NCBI GenBank assembly: GCA_028821125.1
Contig: JAPPHD010000183.1
Span: 1 to 42,780, forward strand
Direction: 5' to 3'
DNA length: 42,780 nt
From: Gammaproteobacteria bacterium
GTDB taxonomy: Bacteria > Pseudomonadota > Gammaproteobacteria > Pseudomonadales > Azotimanducaceae
The translations under genes and the position numbers were made by a program. Shown piece by piece: positions 34,325 to 42,725 of the stretch. The notes beneath the pieces were generated by a model. The model saw only the letters and a list, made by a program, of their open reading frames with translations. It was not told where the DNA came from and ran no database searches. Positions within the stretch are counted from its first letter, which is position 1; every line of letters starts with the position of its first letter.

Positions 34325-35182
34325 ATGAAGATCGGGGCGAATCTGATATTCAACCACCACACGCCGCCGGCATTCGTGGCCGAGGCGGCGCAACTGGTCG
34401 AGGAGGCCGGCTTCCACTCCATCTGGGTGCCGGAACACGTTGTCTTCTTTCCGGAATACGACTCGCCCTATCCGTACACCGCGGACGGCAGGATACCCGG
34501 CGAACCGGAGGGCATTCTCGACCCGTTCTCCGCCCTGACGTTCATCGCCGCGGTTACCAGCCGCATACGGCTGGGCACCGGCGTCTGCCTGGTTCCCCAG
34601 CGCAATCCGGTCTACACGGCCCGGACGGTGGCGGATCTCGATTACCTGTCGGGAGGCCGCTTCGACTTCGGCGTGGGCATCGGCTGGCTGAAGGAAGAAT
34701 TCGACAACCTGCACCTGGACTTCGCCACCCGTGCAAGGCGCACGGTGGAGTACATCGAGGTCATGCAGGCCCTCTGGTCGCCGGGCCTGTCCGAATACAG
34801 CGGCGAAACCTACGAGTTGCGCCCCTGCCATTCCAACCCCAAGCCGGTGCAGAAACCCCATCCGCCCATCTACTTCGGCGGCGAGACGGACGCGGCCATG
34901 CGCCGGGTCGCCTCCCACGGCAACGGCTGGTACGGGTTCAACCGCGACCCGTCCGGGGCGAGGGAGGGGATTGCCAGGCTCTCGGAGCATTTGCGCGCCG
35001 CGGGCCGCAGCCGGTCCGATGTGCAGGTGTGCATAGGGGCTAACGTCAACCCCGTGACCCGGGAGACGGTGCCGCGCTACGAGGACGAAGGCGTCGACCA
35101 GCTTCTCGTGCCGCTCGTGGCCGGAAAGATCGAAAAGCTGAAGATGCGCATCGGGGCAATGCTGAAAATCGTCTCGCCCTGA
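34325..35182 (+). CDS. LLM-class F420-dependent oxidoreductase
   Basis: A 285-residue bacterial-luciferase-like TIM-barrel enzyme. The pattern (MKIGANLIFNHH, then EEAGFHSIWVPEHVVFFPEYDSPYPYTADG, RLGTGVCLVPQRNPVYTARTVADLDYLSGGRFDFGVGIGWLKEEF and HPPIYFGGETDAAMRRVASHGNGWYGF) fits the F420-dependent LLM group known as TIGR03619. It probably uses reduced F420 or FMN for a hydride-transfer reaction; the substrate is unknown. The start at 34325 has GGGAGGAA four bases upstream. No F420 biosynthesis gene is in the window, so FMN use cannot be ruled out. Confidence 0.87.
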   Translation: MKIGANLIFNHHTPPAFVAEAAQLVEEAGFHSIWVPEHVVFFPEYDSPYPYTADGRIPGEPEGILDPFSALTFIAAVTSRIRLGTGVCLVPQRNPVYTARTVADLDYLSGGRFDFGVGIGWLKEEFDNLHLDFATRARRTVEYIEVMQALWSPGLSEYSGETYELRPCHSNPKPVQKPHPPIYFGGETDAAMRRVASHGNGWYGFNRDPSGAREGIARLSEHLRAAGRSRSDVQVCIGANVNPVTRETVPRYEDEGVDQLLVPLVAGKIEKLKMRIGAMLKIVSP

Positions 35183-35233
35183 TCCCGCTGGCCGGACGGG
35201 CGGGCCCGTCCACGCGGGCATTGACGGATGCCG

Positions 35234-35239
35234 TACAAT
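35234..35239 (+). promoter_or_regulatory. -10 box of ileS
   Basis: TACAAT within CCGTACAATGCGCC, nearly the same as the box before the MATE gene. It lies 30 bases upstream of the preferred ileS ATG at 35270. No good -35 element is seen at the proper spacing. Confidence 0.45.
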
Positions 35240-35269
35240 GCGCCGCCAATTCGAACCGGCCCTGAGGCA

Positions 35270-38200
35270 ATGGCGGAACCCGCTGCAACCCAGAATACGT
35301 TCTCCTTCGTTGACATGGAGCACCGGATTCTCGAGCAATGGGAGTCTTCCGACGTCTTCCACCGCTCGATGGAGGCGCGCAAGGGCAGGAAACCCTACAT
35401 CTTCTACGACGGGCCGCCGTTCGCCACGGGCCTGCCGCACCACGGGCACATCGTCTCCAGCACCATCAAGGACATCGTCCCCCGCTACTGGACGATGAAG
35501 GGCCGCCACGTGCTCCGCCGCTTCGGCTGGGACTGCCACGGGCTGCCCATCGAGCACGAGATCGACAAGCGCCTGGGCATCTCGGCGCACGAGGCGGTCG
35601 CCGAACTGGGGGTGGACGGGTATAACGACGAGTGCCGGGCCATCGTGCAGCGCTACGTCCGGGAGTGGCGGCACACGATTACCCGGCTCGGCCGCTGGGT
35701 CGACTTCGACAACGACTACAAGACCATGGACGCCTGGTACATGGAGTCGTTGTGGTGGGTGGTGAAGCAGCTCTGGGACAAGGGGCTGATTTACCAGGGC
35801 AACAAGATCATGCCCGTCTCCACGGCCCTGGAGACGCCGCTTTCGAACTTCGAGGCGACCGCCAACTACCTGGAGGTGCAGGACCCGGCCATCACCGTGC
35901 TGCTGAAGCTCGCCGACGAGGAGGCCTGGCTGTCCGTCTGGACGACCACGCCCTGGACGCTGCCCTCCAACCTGGCGGTCTGCGTCGGCCCCGACATCGA
36001 CTACGTGAAGGCGCACGACCACAACGCCGGCCGGGACATCTACTTCGCGGCGGAGCGGCTGGCCGACTTCGGCGAGTTCGAAGTGCGGGCCCGCCTCAAG
36101 GGCCGGGACCTTTGCGGACGTTCCTACGAGCCGGCGTTTCCCTACTTCGCGGGCGAACGGGACAACGGCGCCTTCGTCGTGGTAGCCGACGGCTACGTCA
36201 CCGCCGGCGAAGGCACCGGCCTCGTGCACCAGGCGCCGGCGTTCGGCGAGGACGACCAGCGCGTTCTCAAGCGGGCGGGCATTGCGGCGTTCGTTTGCCC
36301 GGTAACCATGCAGGGACGGTTCACCGACGAGGTCCCGGACTTCGCCGGGCTCCACGTCAAGGAAGCCGACCGGGAAATCATCCGCCATCTCAAGGACGCG
36401 GGCGTCCTCTACCGCCATGAGGTGACACAACACGCCTATCCCTACTGCTACCGCTCCGATACGCCGCTGATCTACCGGGCGGTGCCGAGCTGGTACGTGC
36501 GGGTGACGGACATCGTCGACAGGCTGCTGGCCGCAAACGGCCAGATCCGCTGGGTGCCGGAGCACATCAAGGATGGCCGCTTCGGCAACTGGCTGGCCGG
36601 CGCCATCGACTGGGCCATTTCCCGCAACCGTGTGTGGGGCACGCCGCTGCCCATCTGGATCAACGACGTCACCGGCAGCCGCGTCTGCATCGGCTCCATC
36701 GACGAACTGGAGGAACGCACCGGCATTCGCGCCGCCGACCTGCACCGCGAGCATGTCGACCCGCTGACCTTCGAGGTGCCGGGGGAAGAAGGCACCTACC
36801 GACGTATCCCGGAGGTGCTCGACTGCTGGTTCGAGTCGGGCTCCATGCCCTATGCCCAGTTGCACTATCCGTTCGAAAACAACGATGTCTTCGCCGCGGC
36901 ATTCCCGGCGGAATTCATATCAGAGGGGCTCGACCAGACCCGCGGCTGGTTCTATACGCTCACCGTGCTGGCCGCGGCGCTCTACGACAAGCCCGCCTTC
37001 CGCAACGTGATCGTCAACGGCATGGTCATGGCGGGCGACGGCAAGAAGATGTCGAAACGGCTGAGAAACTACACGCCGCCCGATGACCTGATGGAGACCT
37101 ACGGCGCCGATGCGCTCAGGCTCTACCTCATCAACTCGGGCCTCGTGCGCGGCGAGGAGCAGCGGTTCGCCGACAGGGGCGTGCGGGACATGGCCCGCCG
37201 GGCCCTCCTGCCCTGGTACAACGCCTTCTCGTTCCTGAAGACCTACGCCGAAATCGACGACTGGTCGCCGGACAAGGGCGACCACCTCGGCGACAACGTG
37301 CTCGACCGCTGGATACTGTCCCGGCTGCAGACGCTCAAGGCCAACGTCGCCCGGGAGATGGACGCCTACCGCCTCTACAACGTGGTGCCGGCGCTGTTCG
37401 AGTTCATCGAGGAACTCACCAACTGGTACATCCGCCTGAACCGCAACCGCTTCTGGGGCGAGGACATCACGGCGGACAAGATCGCCGCCTACAGCACGCT
37501 GTATGCGGCGCTGCGCGAACTGAGCCTGGTCATGGCGCCGTTCGCTCCCTTCCTGGCCGATCACCTTTACCGGGAGCTGGCTGGCCTCGGGCATCGGGAA
37601 CCCAAGCCCGATTCGGTGCATCTGTGCGACTACCCCGACCCGGAAGAGAGCCTCATGGAGCCCGAACTCGAGCGGGCCGTCACCCGCATGCAGCAGGTCG
37701 TTCTGCTCGGGCGGCAGAAACGCGAGGAGGTGAAGATCGGGTTGCGCACCCCGCTCAGGGAACTGGTGGTCATCAACCGGGATGCCGGCCTTCTGGAGCA
37801 GATCGGGCGGCTCGAACCCTATATCAGGACCGAGCTGAACGTGCGGCAGGTCGTCTATGAAACGAACGAGCAGCGCTATATCGAGCGGGTCGCCAAACCC
37901 AACTTTCCGGTGCTCGGCAAGCGGCTCGGCAAGCGCATGCGGGAGTTCCAGCCGCTCATCGAAGCGCTTTCTTCGGCCGAGATCGATACCCTGCAGGCGG
38001 ACGGCGCCATCGAACTGAATGGCGAACGTTTCGGCCCCGACGAGATTCGGGTGCTGCAACAGGCGCGGCCCGGTACCGACACCGTGTCGAACCGGCTGAT
38101 CGGCATCGCTCTCGACTGCACCTTGGACGATTCGCTGGTGCGCGGCGGTTACGGCCGCGAGATCGTCAACCGGGTGCAGCGGGCGCGCAAGGACAAGGGC

Positions 38201-38404
38201 CTGAACGTCACCGACCGCATCGTCGTGCGCTTCGACGGCGACGGGGAACTGCTGGTTGCGGCGGGCGAACACCGCGACTACATCATACGGGAAACCCTGT
38301 GCACCACCTTCGAGCGGGACGAGTTCATCGACGGCGCGGTGGAAGCGGAGATCGACGGCAAGGCGTTCCGCTTCACGGTTTCCAAGGCGGTGTTCCACAC
38401 CTGA
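35270..38404 (+). CDS. ileS: Isoleucyl-tRNA synthetase, type 2 (eukaryote-like)
   Basis: Class I aminoacyl-tRNA synthetase that charges tRNA-Ile, 1044 residues. The HIGH motif appears as GLPHHGHI (about residues 54-61) and the KMSKS loop as KKMSKRLRNY (about 591-600). The opening FSFVDMEHRILEQWESSDVFHRSMEARKGRKPYIFYDGPP and the KMSKR variant mark the eukaryote-like type 2 enzyme (IleS2) rather than the common bacterial type 1. An editing (CP1) domain lies between the motifs, with TTPWTLPSNLAVCVG visible near residue 225. Type 2 enzymes are known for low sensitivity to mupirocin. A longer frame starts at 35228, but it lies upstream of the -10 box, so ATG 35270 is preferred despite a tight GAGG spacing. 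Confidence 0.93.
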   Translation: MAEPAATQNTFSFVDMEHRILEQWESSDVFHRSMEARKGRKPYIFYDGPPFATGLPHHGHIVSSTIKDIVPRYWTMKGRHVLRRFGWDCHGLPIEHEIDKRLGISAHEAVAELGVDGYNDECRAIVQRYVREWRHTITRLGRWVDFDNDYKTMDAWYMESLWWVVKQLWDKGLIYQGNKIMPVSTALETPLSNFEATANYLEVQDPAITVLLKLADEEAWLSVWTTTPWTLPSNLAVCVGPDIDYVKAHDHNAGRDIYFAAERLADFGEFEVRARLKGRDLCGRSYEPAFPYFAGERDNGAFVVVADGYVTAGEGTGLVHQAPAFGEDDQRVLKRAGIAAFVCPVTMQGRFTDEVPDFAGLHVKEADREIIRHLKDAGVLYRHEVTQHAYPYCYRSDTPLIYRAVPSWYVRVTDIVDRLLAANGQIRWVPEHIKDGRFGNWLAGAIDWAISRNRVWGTPLPIWINDVTGSRVCIGSIDELEERTGIRAADLHREHVDPLTFEVPGEEGTYRRIPEVLDCWFESGSMPYAQLHYPFENNDVFAAAFPAEFISEGLDQTRGWFYTLTVLAAALYDKPAFRNVIVNGMVMAGDGKKMSKRLRNYTPPDDLMETYGADALRLYLINSGLVRGEEQRFADRGVRDMARRALLPWYNAFSFLKTYAEIDDWSPDKGDHLGDNVLDRWILSRLQTLKANVAREMDAYRLYNVVPALFEFIEELTNWYIRLNRNRFWGEDITADKIAAYSTLYAALRELSLVMAPFAPFLADHLYRELAGLGHREPKPDSVHLCDYPDPEESLMEPELERAVTRMQQVVLLGRQKREEVKIGLRTPLRELVVINRDAGLLEQIGRLEPYIRTELNVRQVVYETNEQRYIERVAKPNFPVLGKRLGKRMREFQPLIEALSSAEIDTLQADGAIELNGERFGPDEIRVLQQARPGTDTVSNRLIGIALDCTLDDSLVRGGYGREIVNRVQRARKDKGLNVTDRIVVRFDGDGELLVAAGEHRDYIIRETLCTTFERDEFIDGAVEAEIDGKAFRFTVSKAVFHT

Positions 38405-38705
38405 CCGGCCGCCCGGACCGGGGCGCCGCCGCCTTGTGCCGAAGCGCCTTTACGGTTCCATGCGCTTGCCCCCGGCCGCGGCCGGTCGCCGACCGGCATG
38501 GCCGTCATTGCGGGCAACTCACATTGGCCGAAAGGCGGCTTGCGTTCGCGAACTTTTTTCGCACTTCAGCGTCATAAACCTGTGCAGTTGTTTCAGGGAT
38601 TTGCTTCAGCTTTCCTGAATCGCGAGAAAAACGGTCGATACGAGCCCTAAACCGGTGGCTGTTCTGGCACGTAGTTGGCGCAGCAACACGGACGGGTAGA
38701 CGGGC
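38405..38705 (+). other. Intergenic region after ileS
   Basis: About 300 bases with no supported gene. It contains a hairpin GCCGGTC-GCC-GACCGGC (38481-38497) without a T-run, a GTTCGCGAAC palindrome followed by six T residues near 38555 that might be a weak terminator for ileS, and a sigma-54-like element at 38665. Nothing else is recognisable. Confidence 0.6.
38665..38680 (+). promoter_or_regulatory. Sigma-54-like (-24/-12) promoter
   Basis: TGGCACGTAGTTGGCG matches the RpoN consensus TGGCACG-N4-TTGC at all seven -24 positions and three of four -12 positions, with correct spacing and the key GG and GC pairs. It lies 25 bases before the ATG at 38706. RpoN control would imply regulation by an enhancer-binding activator, none of which is encoded here. 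Confidence 0.45.
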
Positions 38706-41468
38706 ATGGCGCTAGACATCAGCCACTTTGCGGAAGTGGCAAGACATCCTGACGGCGAGCGGGTGGTCACCGTGGAAGGGGGGAAAGTCGGTGCAAAGCG
38801 CGAACGGGATCTCGGGTCGACCTACAACGGAAGATCGGTTACGGCCGAGTTCAGGAAAGCGGCCAAGGCGCGCTTCGGAGAATCCCTCAAGGGGGTCGAA
38901 GTCCTCGATGATCTTGAAAAAACCGGCAAACCGCTCAGAGCGCGCGACGTAAGCAGAATCTTGTCGGCAAACCAGGCGCCGTCCGCCGGCCTGACCGAAG
39001 CAAGACCCCCCTCACGACCCTTGCACGTCCTGCTGATCGGCGGAGGGCCGAGATCGTCCGCGCAGGTTTGTGCCGAGATCGACCTCCTGTTTCAGCTCAA
39101 GCGGGACTTTGAGGAAATCGTGGCCCTCGGGGGGAACTACGACATACGCACAACGATCGTCGAGAAACAGTCACCGGGGTCGATCGGGCATGGCATTGCG
39201 TGGAACCAGGACCAGCAGGGAACCACCAACACCGGCGCCGAGGGCTGGGGGTACGACGAACGGTTGCGGGGCCTCTACGTGCGGGAAAAAGAGCGGCTTC
39301 TGGTCGAGGCGAAGACTCCCCTGGTGAGGTCCCTGTTCGCAAAGGCGTTTACCGAGGCACACGAAGCCCATTTGACCAAGACGGAGATGCAAGCTGCCGG
39401 CGGCGCGGCGCCCGTGCCGGAAGGAGAGCCTTCGGCAGCCAAACGGCCACGCATGGAAGAAACGACCGCTCAGGAGGGGCCGGTGGAAACCCGAGCGGCG
39501 CCGGCGGTCCTCCCTGAGGACGTGCAACCCAGAGTGGACAGGGCCGCTGCAATCCGTTCGGCGTTGGGGGAAGAGGAATATCGGCATTTTCAATCCAGGG
39601 TGACGGCGACACGGGAAGATGCCCTGTTCAGACAGATCTACAAGCTGGAAATCGTTCCCGAGTCCACAGTGATGGAGGTAGACCCGACAGTCCCGTTGAA
39701 GCCGCGGGTGTCTCTCAAGAGTGCCTCCGGCCATGACAGGTCGATCGCTGCCGACCTTGTGCGGATGAATACCGGCACTACGGTTGCGCCTCCGCTGAAG
39801 GAAAACCAGGCCGATGTCGCGGAGCGCTCATACATCGGGCCGATGTCGGGCGACAAGTTGAGGGCTTTCCTCTCGGAGCAGGGACTTCTGGACGAAAACG
39901 GCATGTTGAAGCCGGGTACCAGGGTGTTGACGGGCGGTTCGGGCCTGTCCCTCTACGATCAACTCCTTGTCCTGGATCAGATGATGGGGCTGTCGAGAGA
40001 AGATCTCGCAAACCCGCTTGGATACAGTATCTCGGACGAAGCGAAGAAGAATCACCAGGGCGCCATTCTCATTACCAGCAATACGCCCGGCAAATGGATA
40101 TCGCCGCGCCACTCACACACTCCCCATTGGACCCAGGAACTGGACCCGATTTCGGGAGCCAGGGAACAACACGCGCTGTTCCTGCACAACCAGGGCGAGC
40201 AGATTTACAAGGCCTGGGAAACGATCTGCGTTGCGACGGTGGCGGCTGCCACGGGCCGCACGCCCGCAGAGGTCAGGCACGACGGCTTGACGACCGATGA
40301 GCTGCTCGCCCTGCAGCGTTCGGAGACGGAAAGGCATGTGTCCGCCGCCGCCGGGGCGAAGGAAAAAACCCTCTACGGGGCAAGACGCCAAGCCTACCTG
40401 TCCACCCTTCTCGGTATGGGGTTGGAACGCGACCCGATGACCGCCGCCTTGCAGTTGGGAAACGCGGCACCCGTCACGTACCAGGGCAGGGCCGGCTACC
40501 TGATGCACCGGGCCCAGCTCGCCGCGGTGACCGAGCCGGATTCGCCGGTTGCGGCAACCAACGCCCCGTTGATTGCGGTCGCAAACGAAAGAATGCAGGA
40601 TGTGACCGCATCGCCGGCATTGATACACGCGTTCGCCAAGGAGCTTGTCGATGCGGGAATAGCCCGCTATACGCAGGGGTCCTACGGCAGCATCGCGGTC
40701 GACGAATCGACCGGCAAACTGTCGTTCTTGGACGCCCATGGCGAACGCACACAGCACGATTTCTTCCTCGTATCTCCTACCTTCCGGCTGAGTGCGAATC
40801 CGGCGGAGAGGTCTCTTGGGGGCCATGTGCTTCCCCTGACGGAGGAGTTCCCCTACGTGGCGAGAGTCGGGCAGCATCGAATGCTCCTACGCCAGGACGG
40901 TGTGCCTCTCGGCATCGAGAGCCATGGCCTGGGGGCCAAGGGGGTCAGGCGGCCTGACGGCTCGTATGTCGGCAACTATGGGAACGACGTGAACAACAGG
41001 GAGTCGGCCATCCAGTTGGCGCCGGGGCTGGCTTACAGAAGGCTGGCGGAGCAGCATCTGGCGGCGGCCAGAAGAATCGACCCGGTCGGCGACGTGGAGG
41101 CGATGTACAGGGACCTCCTCCCCGAACGGTCGGCCTACAACGCGGAGGTGGCCAGGTTCGCGGAAGACTTCGACTCGGCGATGCACAAGGCGGCTTACCT
41201 GGAGGCAATCGAGGAAATCTCGCGCGGCAACGCGGAGGAGTTTGCCCGCCTGTACAGGCAGGGCTCCATCGAGTCGGAACGGTTGTTGCACGGGGGCGCC
41301 GTGTACCAGTCGAAGCTCCTGGAGGCGGTCCAGGCCGGAAGATTCAATCCGGCCGCCAGGGACGCCTACTTCGCCCGTTTCGCAGACGCTCCGGATTACA
41401 TTCACGAACAGGTCTATGCAAGGGCGTTCAGAGAGGCTCGGGAGACCTTCGCCGGCACACAGACGTAA
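38706..41468 (+). CDS. Large multidomain protein with FAD/NAD(P)-binding motif and duplicated C-terminal domain
   Basis: A 920-residue protein I do not recognise as a named family. Residues 1-95 are a small charged domain with a GKPLRARDVSRIL motif. Residues about 106-200 carry a dinucleotide-binding motif (LHVLLIGGGPRSS, G112-x-G114) followed by IVEKQSPGSIGHGIAWNQ, as in the FAD-NAD(P)-binding family PF13454. Residues about 225-280 form a low-complexity linker with a basic run AAKRPRMEE (244-252). The middle continues the oxidoreductase-like fold (TRVLTGGSGLSLYDQLLVL; HDFFLVSPTFRLSANP). Residues about 775-918 are a helical domain (HLAAARR ... YRDLLPERSAYNAEVARF ... YIHEQVYARAFREAR) that recurs as the entire next gene. 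No signal peptide or membrane helix is seen. The ribosome-binding site is weak. Function is unknown; a redox enzyme or a secreted effector are both possible. Confidence 0.75.
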   Translation: MALDISHFAEVARHPDGERVVTVEGGKVGAKRERDLGSTYNGRSVTAEFRKAAKARFGESLKGVEVLDDLEKTGKPLRARDVSRILSANQAPSAGLTEARPPSRPLHVLLIGGGPRSSAQVCAEIDLLFQLKRDFEEIVALGGNYDIRTTIVEKQSPGSIGHGIAWNQDQQGTTNTGAEGWGYDERLRGLYVREKERLLVEAKTPLVRSLFAKAFTEAHEAHLTKTEMQAAGGAAPVPEGEPSAAKRPRMEETTAQEGPVETRAAPAVLPEDVQPRVDRAAAIRSALGEEEYRHFQSRVTATREDALFRQIYKLEIVPESTVMEVDPTVPLKPRVSLKSASGHDRSIAADLVRMNTGTTVAPPLKENQADVAERSYIGPMSGDKLRAFLSEQGLLDENGMLKPGTRVLTGGSGLSLYDQLLVLDQMMGLSREDLANPLGYSISDEAKKNHQGAILITSNTPGKWISPRHSHTPHWTQELDPISGAREQHALFLHNQGEQIYKAWETICVATVAAATGRTPAEVRHDGLTTDELLALQRSETERHVSAAAGAKEKTLYGARRQAYLSTLLGMGLERDPMTAALQLGNAAPVTYQGRAGYLMHRAQLAAVTEPDSPVAATNAPLIAVANERMQDVTASPALIHAFAKELVDAGIARYTQGSYGSIAVDESTGKLSFLDAHGERTQHDFFLVSPTFRLSANPAERSLGGHVLPLTEEFPYVARVGQHRMLLRQDGVPLGIESHGLGAKGVRRPDGSYVGNYGNDVNNRESAIQLAPGLAYRRLAEQHLAAARRIDPVGDVEAMYRDLLPERSAYNAEVARFAEDFDSAMHKAAYLEAIEEISRGNAEEFARLYRQGSIESERLLHGGAVYQSKLLEAVQAGRFNPAARDAYFARFADAPDYIHEQVYARAFREARETFAGTQT

Positions 41469-41480
41469 GGAGAAAGGGCA

Positions 41481-41969
41481 GTGGCGGATGAAATGACGGA
41501 ACCGGTGGGTGCGGAGGCCGACATCGGTTTTGCGTACCGGCGGATGGCGGTTGCGCACCTGGAGGCGGCAGGATTCGCAAACCCGCTGGAAACCCTCGAA
41601 GGTCTGTACAGGGAGTTCCTGCCCAGTGAGTCCGAATATGAAGCCGAGGTCGAGACCTTTGAGAAGGACTACCAGGAGGCCATGCGCAAGGCAGCGTACT
41701 TCCGGGCGATCGAGGAGACCGCCGGGGAGGATGGGAAGGAGTTCGGCCGCCTGTACCCGTTTGGCGCGGACGAAAAGGGGCGGCGGCTTCACGGTGGCAC
41801 CAGGTATGCCGATCTCGTCGAAGAGATTCCACCGTTTGCGCCGCCATCGGCGGAGGAATACTACGCGCGGTTCGATGACCACCCGCCAGCCATTCATGAA
41901 CAGGTTTACCGCAAGGCTTTCGCGCTGGCGAGGGCGCGCTTGATTGAGGCGCGCCGAAAACCGGAATGA
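41481..41969 (+). CDS. Stand-alone copy of the neighbouring protein's C-terminal domain
   Basis: A 162-residue soluble protein starting at GTG with AAGGAGAAAGG upstream, 12 bases after the preceding gene. It aligns along its whole length with the last 145 residues of that gene: AYRRMAVAHLEAA against AYRRLAEQHLAAA, LYREFLPSESEYEAEVE against MYRDLLPERSAYNAEVA, and IHEQVYRKAFALARARL against IHEQVYARAFREARETF. It is Glu/Ala rich and mostly helical. It probably arose by partial duplication and may bind the larger protein or compete with its tail. No known family is recognised. The two genes form one transcription unit ending at a strong terminator. Confidence 0.8.
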   Translation: MADEMTEPVGAEADIGFAYRRMAVAHLEAAGFANPLETLEGLYREFLPSESEYEAEVETFEKDYQEAMRKAAYFRAIEETAGEDGKEFGRLYPFGADEKGRRLHGGTRYADLVEEIPPFAPPSAEEYYARFDDHPPAIHEQVYRKAFALARARLIEARRKPE

Positions 41970-42103
41970 GCATGGCGGCGTGGGGTGGGCCGTGATCCTC
42001 AGGCCGCCGGTGCCGGGCATCGGTTCTCTGAAACGGCCTGCGCCGGTTCGCTCTTTCGGTTGAATGCCGGAGCCGACGTTTTCGTACGGGAGAACCATGC
42101 GAG

Positions 42104-42132
42104 AAAACGGCCGGGATGCCCCGGCCGTTTTT
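42104..42132 (+). terminator. Intrinsic terminator after the two-gene unit
   Basis: AAAACGGCCGGG and CCCGGCCGTTTT form a 12-base perfect stem with a 4-base loop (ATGC), ending in TTTTT. The A-tract on the left makes it potentially bidirectional. It ends the unit comprising the 38706 and 41481 genes. Confidence 0.85.
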
Positions 42133-42339
42133 GGATCAGGAGATACGCTGCGCGTTCTCCCTTTCCTCCCCCGTTGTGCATATGACCAAAATCCGTATGG
42201 GGTTGTCAATCCTGATTTCCAGGCGTTGCGGGCGTCGCGCTTCAGTCAGCGCCATGCGGCGGGAAATTCGTTGGCGAACGACAGGCGGACAGCCGCTCGG
42301 CTGTTGAGAATCTTCCATAAAAAACAGTAATTTGTTGAC

Positions 42340-42355
42340 ATGCAATCGTTTGCAT
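42340..42355. promoter_or_regulatory. Palindrome ATGCAA-N4-TTGCAT
   Basis: A perfect inverted repeat with 6-base arms and the 4-base centre TCGT in an AT-rich stretch. A TTGACA lies just before it (42335-42340), but no -10 box has proper spacing. It could be an operator of an unseen gene. Confidence 0.35.
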
Positions 42356-42548
42356 AAATTGCAGCGAAGCGCGGCTTGGTTACCTGAGGCGGCCGGTGTC
42401 GACTGCGCGCGTGTCAACTCAGCGGCCGGGCCTGCCCGGCTCAGTCGGGATGGGAAAACACAATGAGCGCAACGGGGCACTGTTCCCCACGGAGCGTTTT
42501 GACTGGACGGATTTTCCCCGGAAACGGTTGCGGCCGGGGGGAAAGTAA

Positions 42549-42599
42549 GAGGGATACCCGCTGGGATGGGAGGGGAGGGAAGGAAGTCGGGTATCCCTC
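42549..42599. repeat. Hairpin with G-quadruplex-like loop
   Basis: GAGGGATACCCG (42549-42560) and CGGGTATCCCTC (42588-42599) form a perfect 12-base stem. The 27-base loop contains four G-runs, GGGATGGGAGGGGAGGG at 42563-42579, which fits the canonical G-quadruplex pattern. No T-run follows on either side, so it is not an ordinary terminator. Confidence 0.6.
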
Positions 42600-42660
42600 C
42601 GTTTACAGCTAGTCTCCCGAATGTTGGGAGGGCTGCAGTCAACAGTTGTCAACGGGGCCT

Positions 42661-42679
42661 ATGTTACTTTTGGTAACAT
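42661..42679. promoter_or_regulatory. Palindrome ATGTTAC-N5-GTAACAT
   Basis: A perfect inverted repeat with 7-base arms and a 5-base centre, an operator-like site. It is followed within 6 bases by the first of four GCAAC repeats. Confidence 0.4.
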
Positions 42680-42684
42680 GGAAT

Positions 42685-42725
42685 GCAACCTCCAGTAGCG
42701 CAACGTGTTGTTGCAACTTTGCAAC
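42685..42725 (+). repeat. Four GCAAC direct repeats
   Basis: GCAAC occurs at 42685, 42700, 42713 and 42721, three of them as TGCAAC. This is a dense cluster for a 41-base stretch in otherwise unremarkable sequence, possibly regulator half-sites. Confidence 0.35.

Noticed and set aside
34289-36865. Minus-strand frame of 858 codons opposite the LLM oxidoreductase and ileS
   Set aside because: It spans two well-identified plus-strand genes and lacks any family motif.
42335-42360. TTGACA at 42335 as a promoter
   Set aside because: The nearest TATAAT-like hexamer (TAAATT at 42355) gives a spacer of only 14 bases, so only the palindrome was reported.
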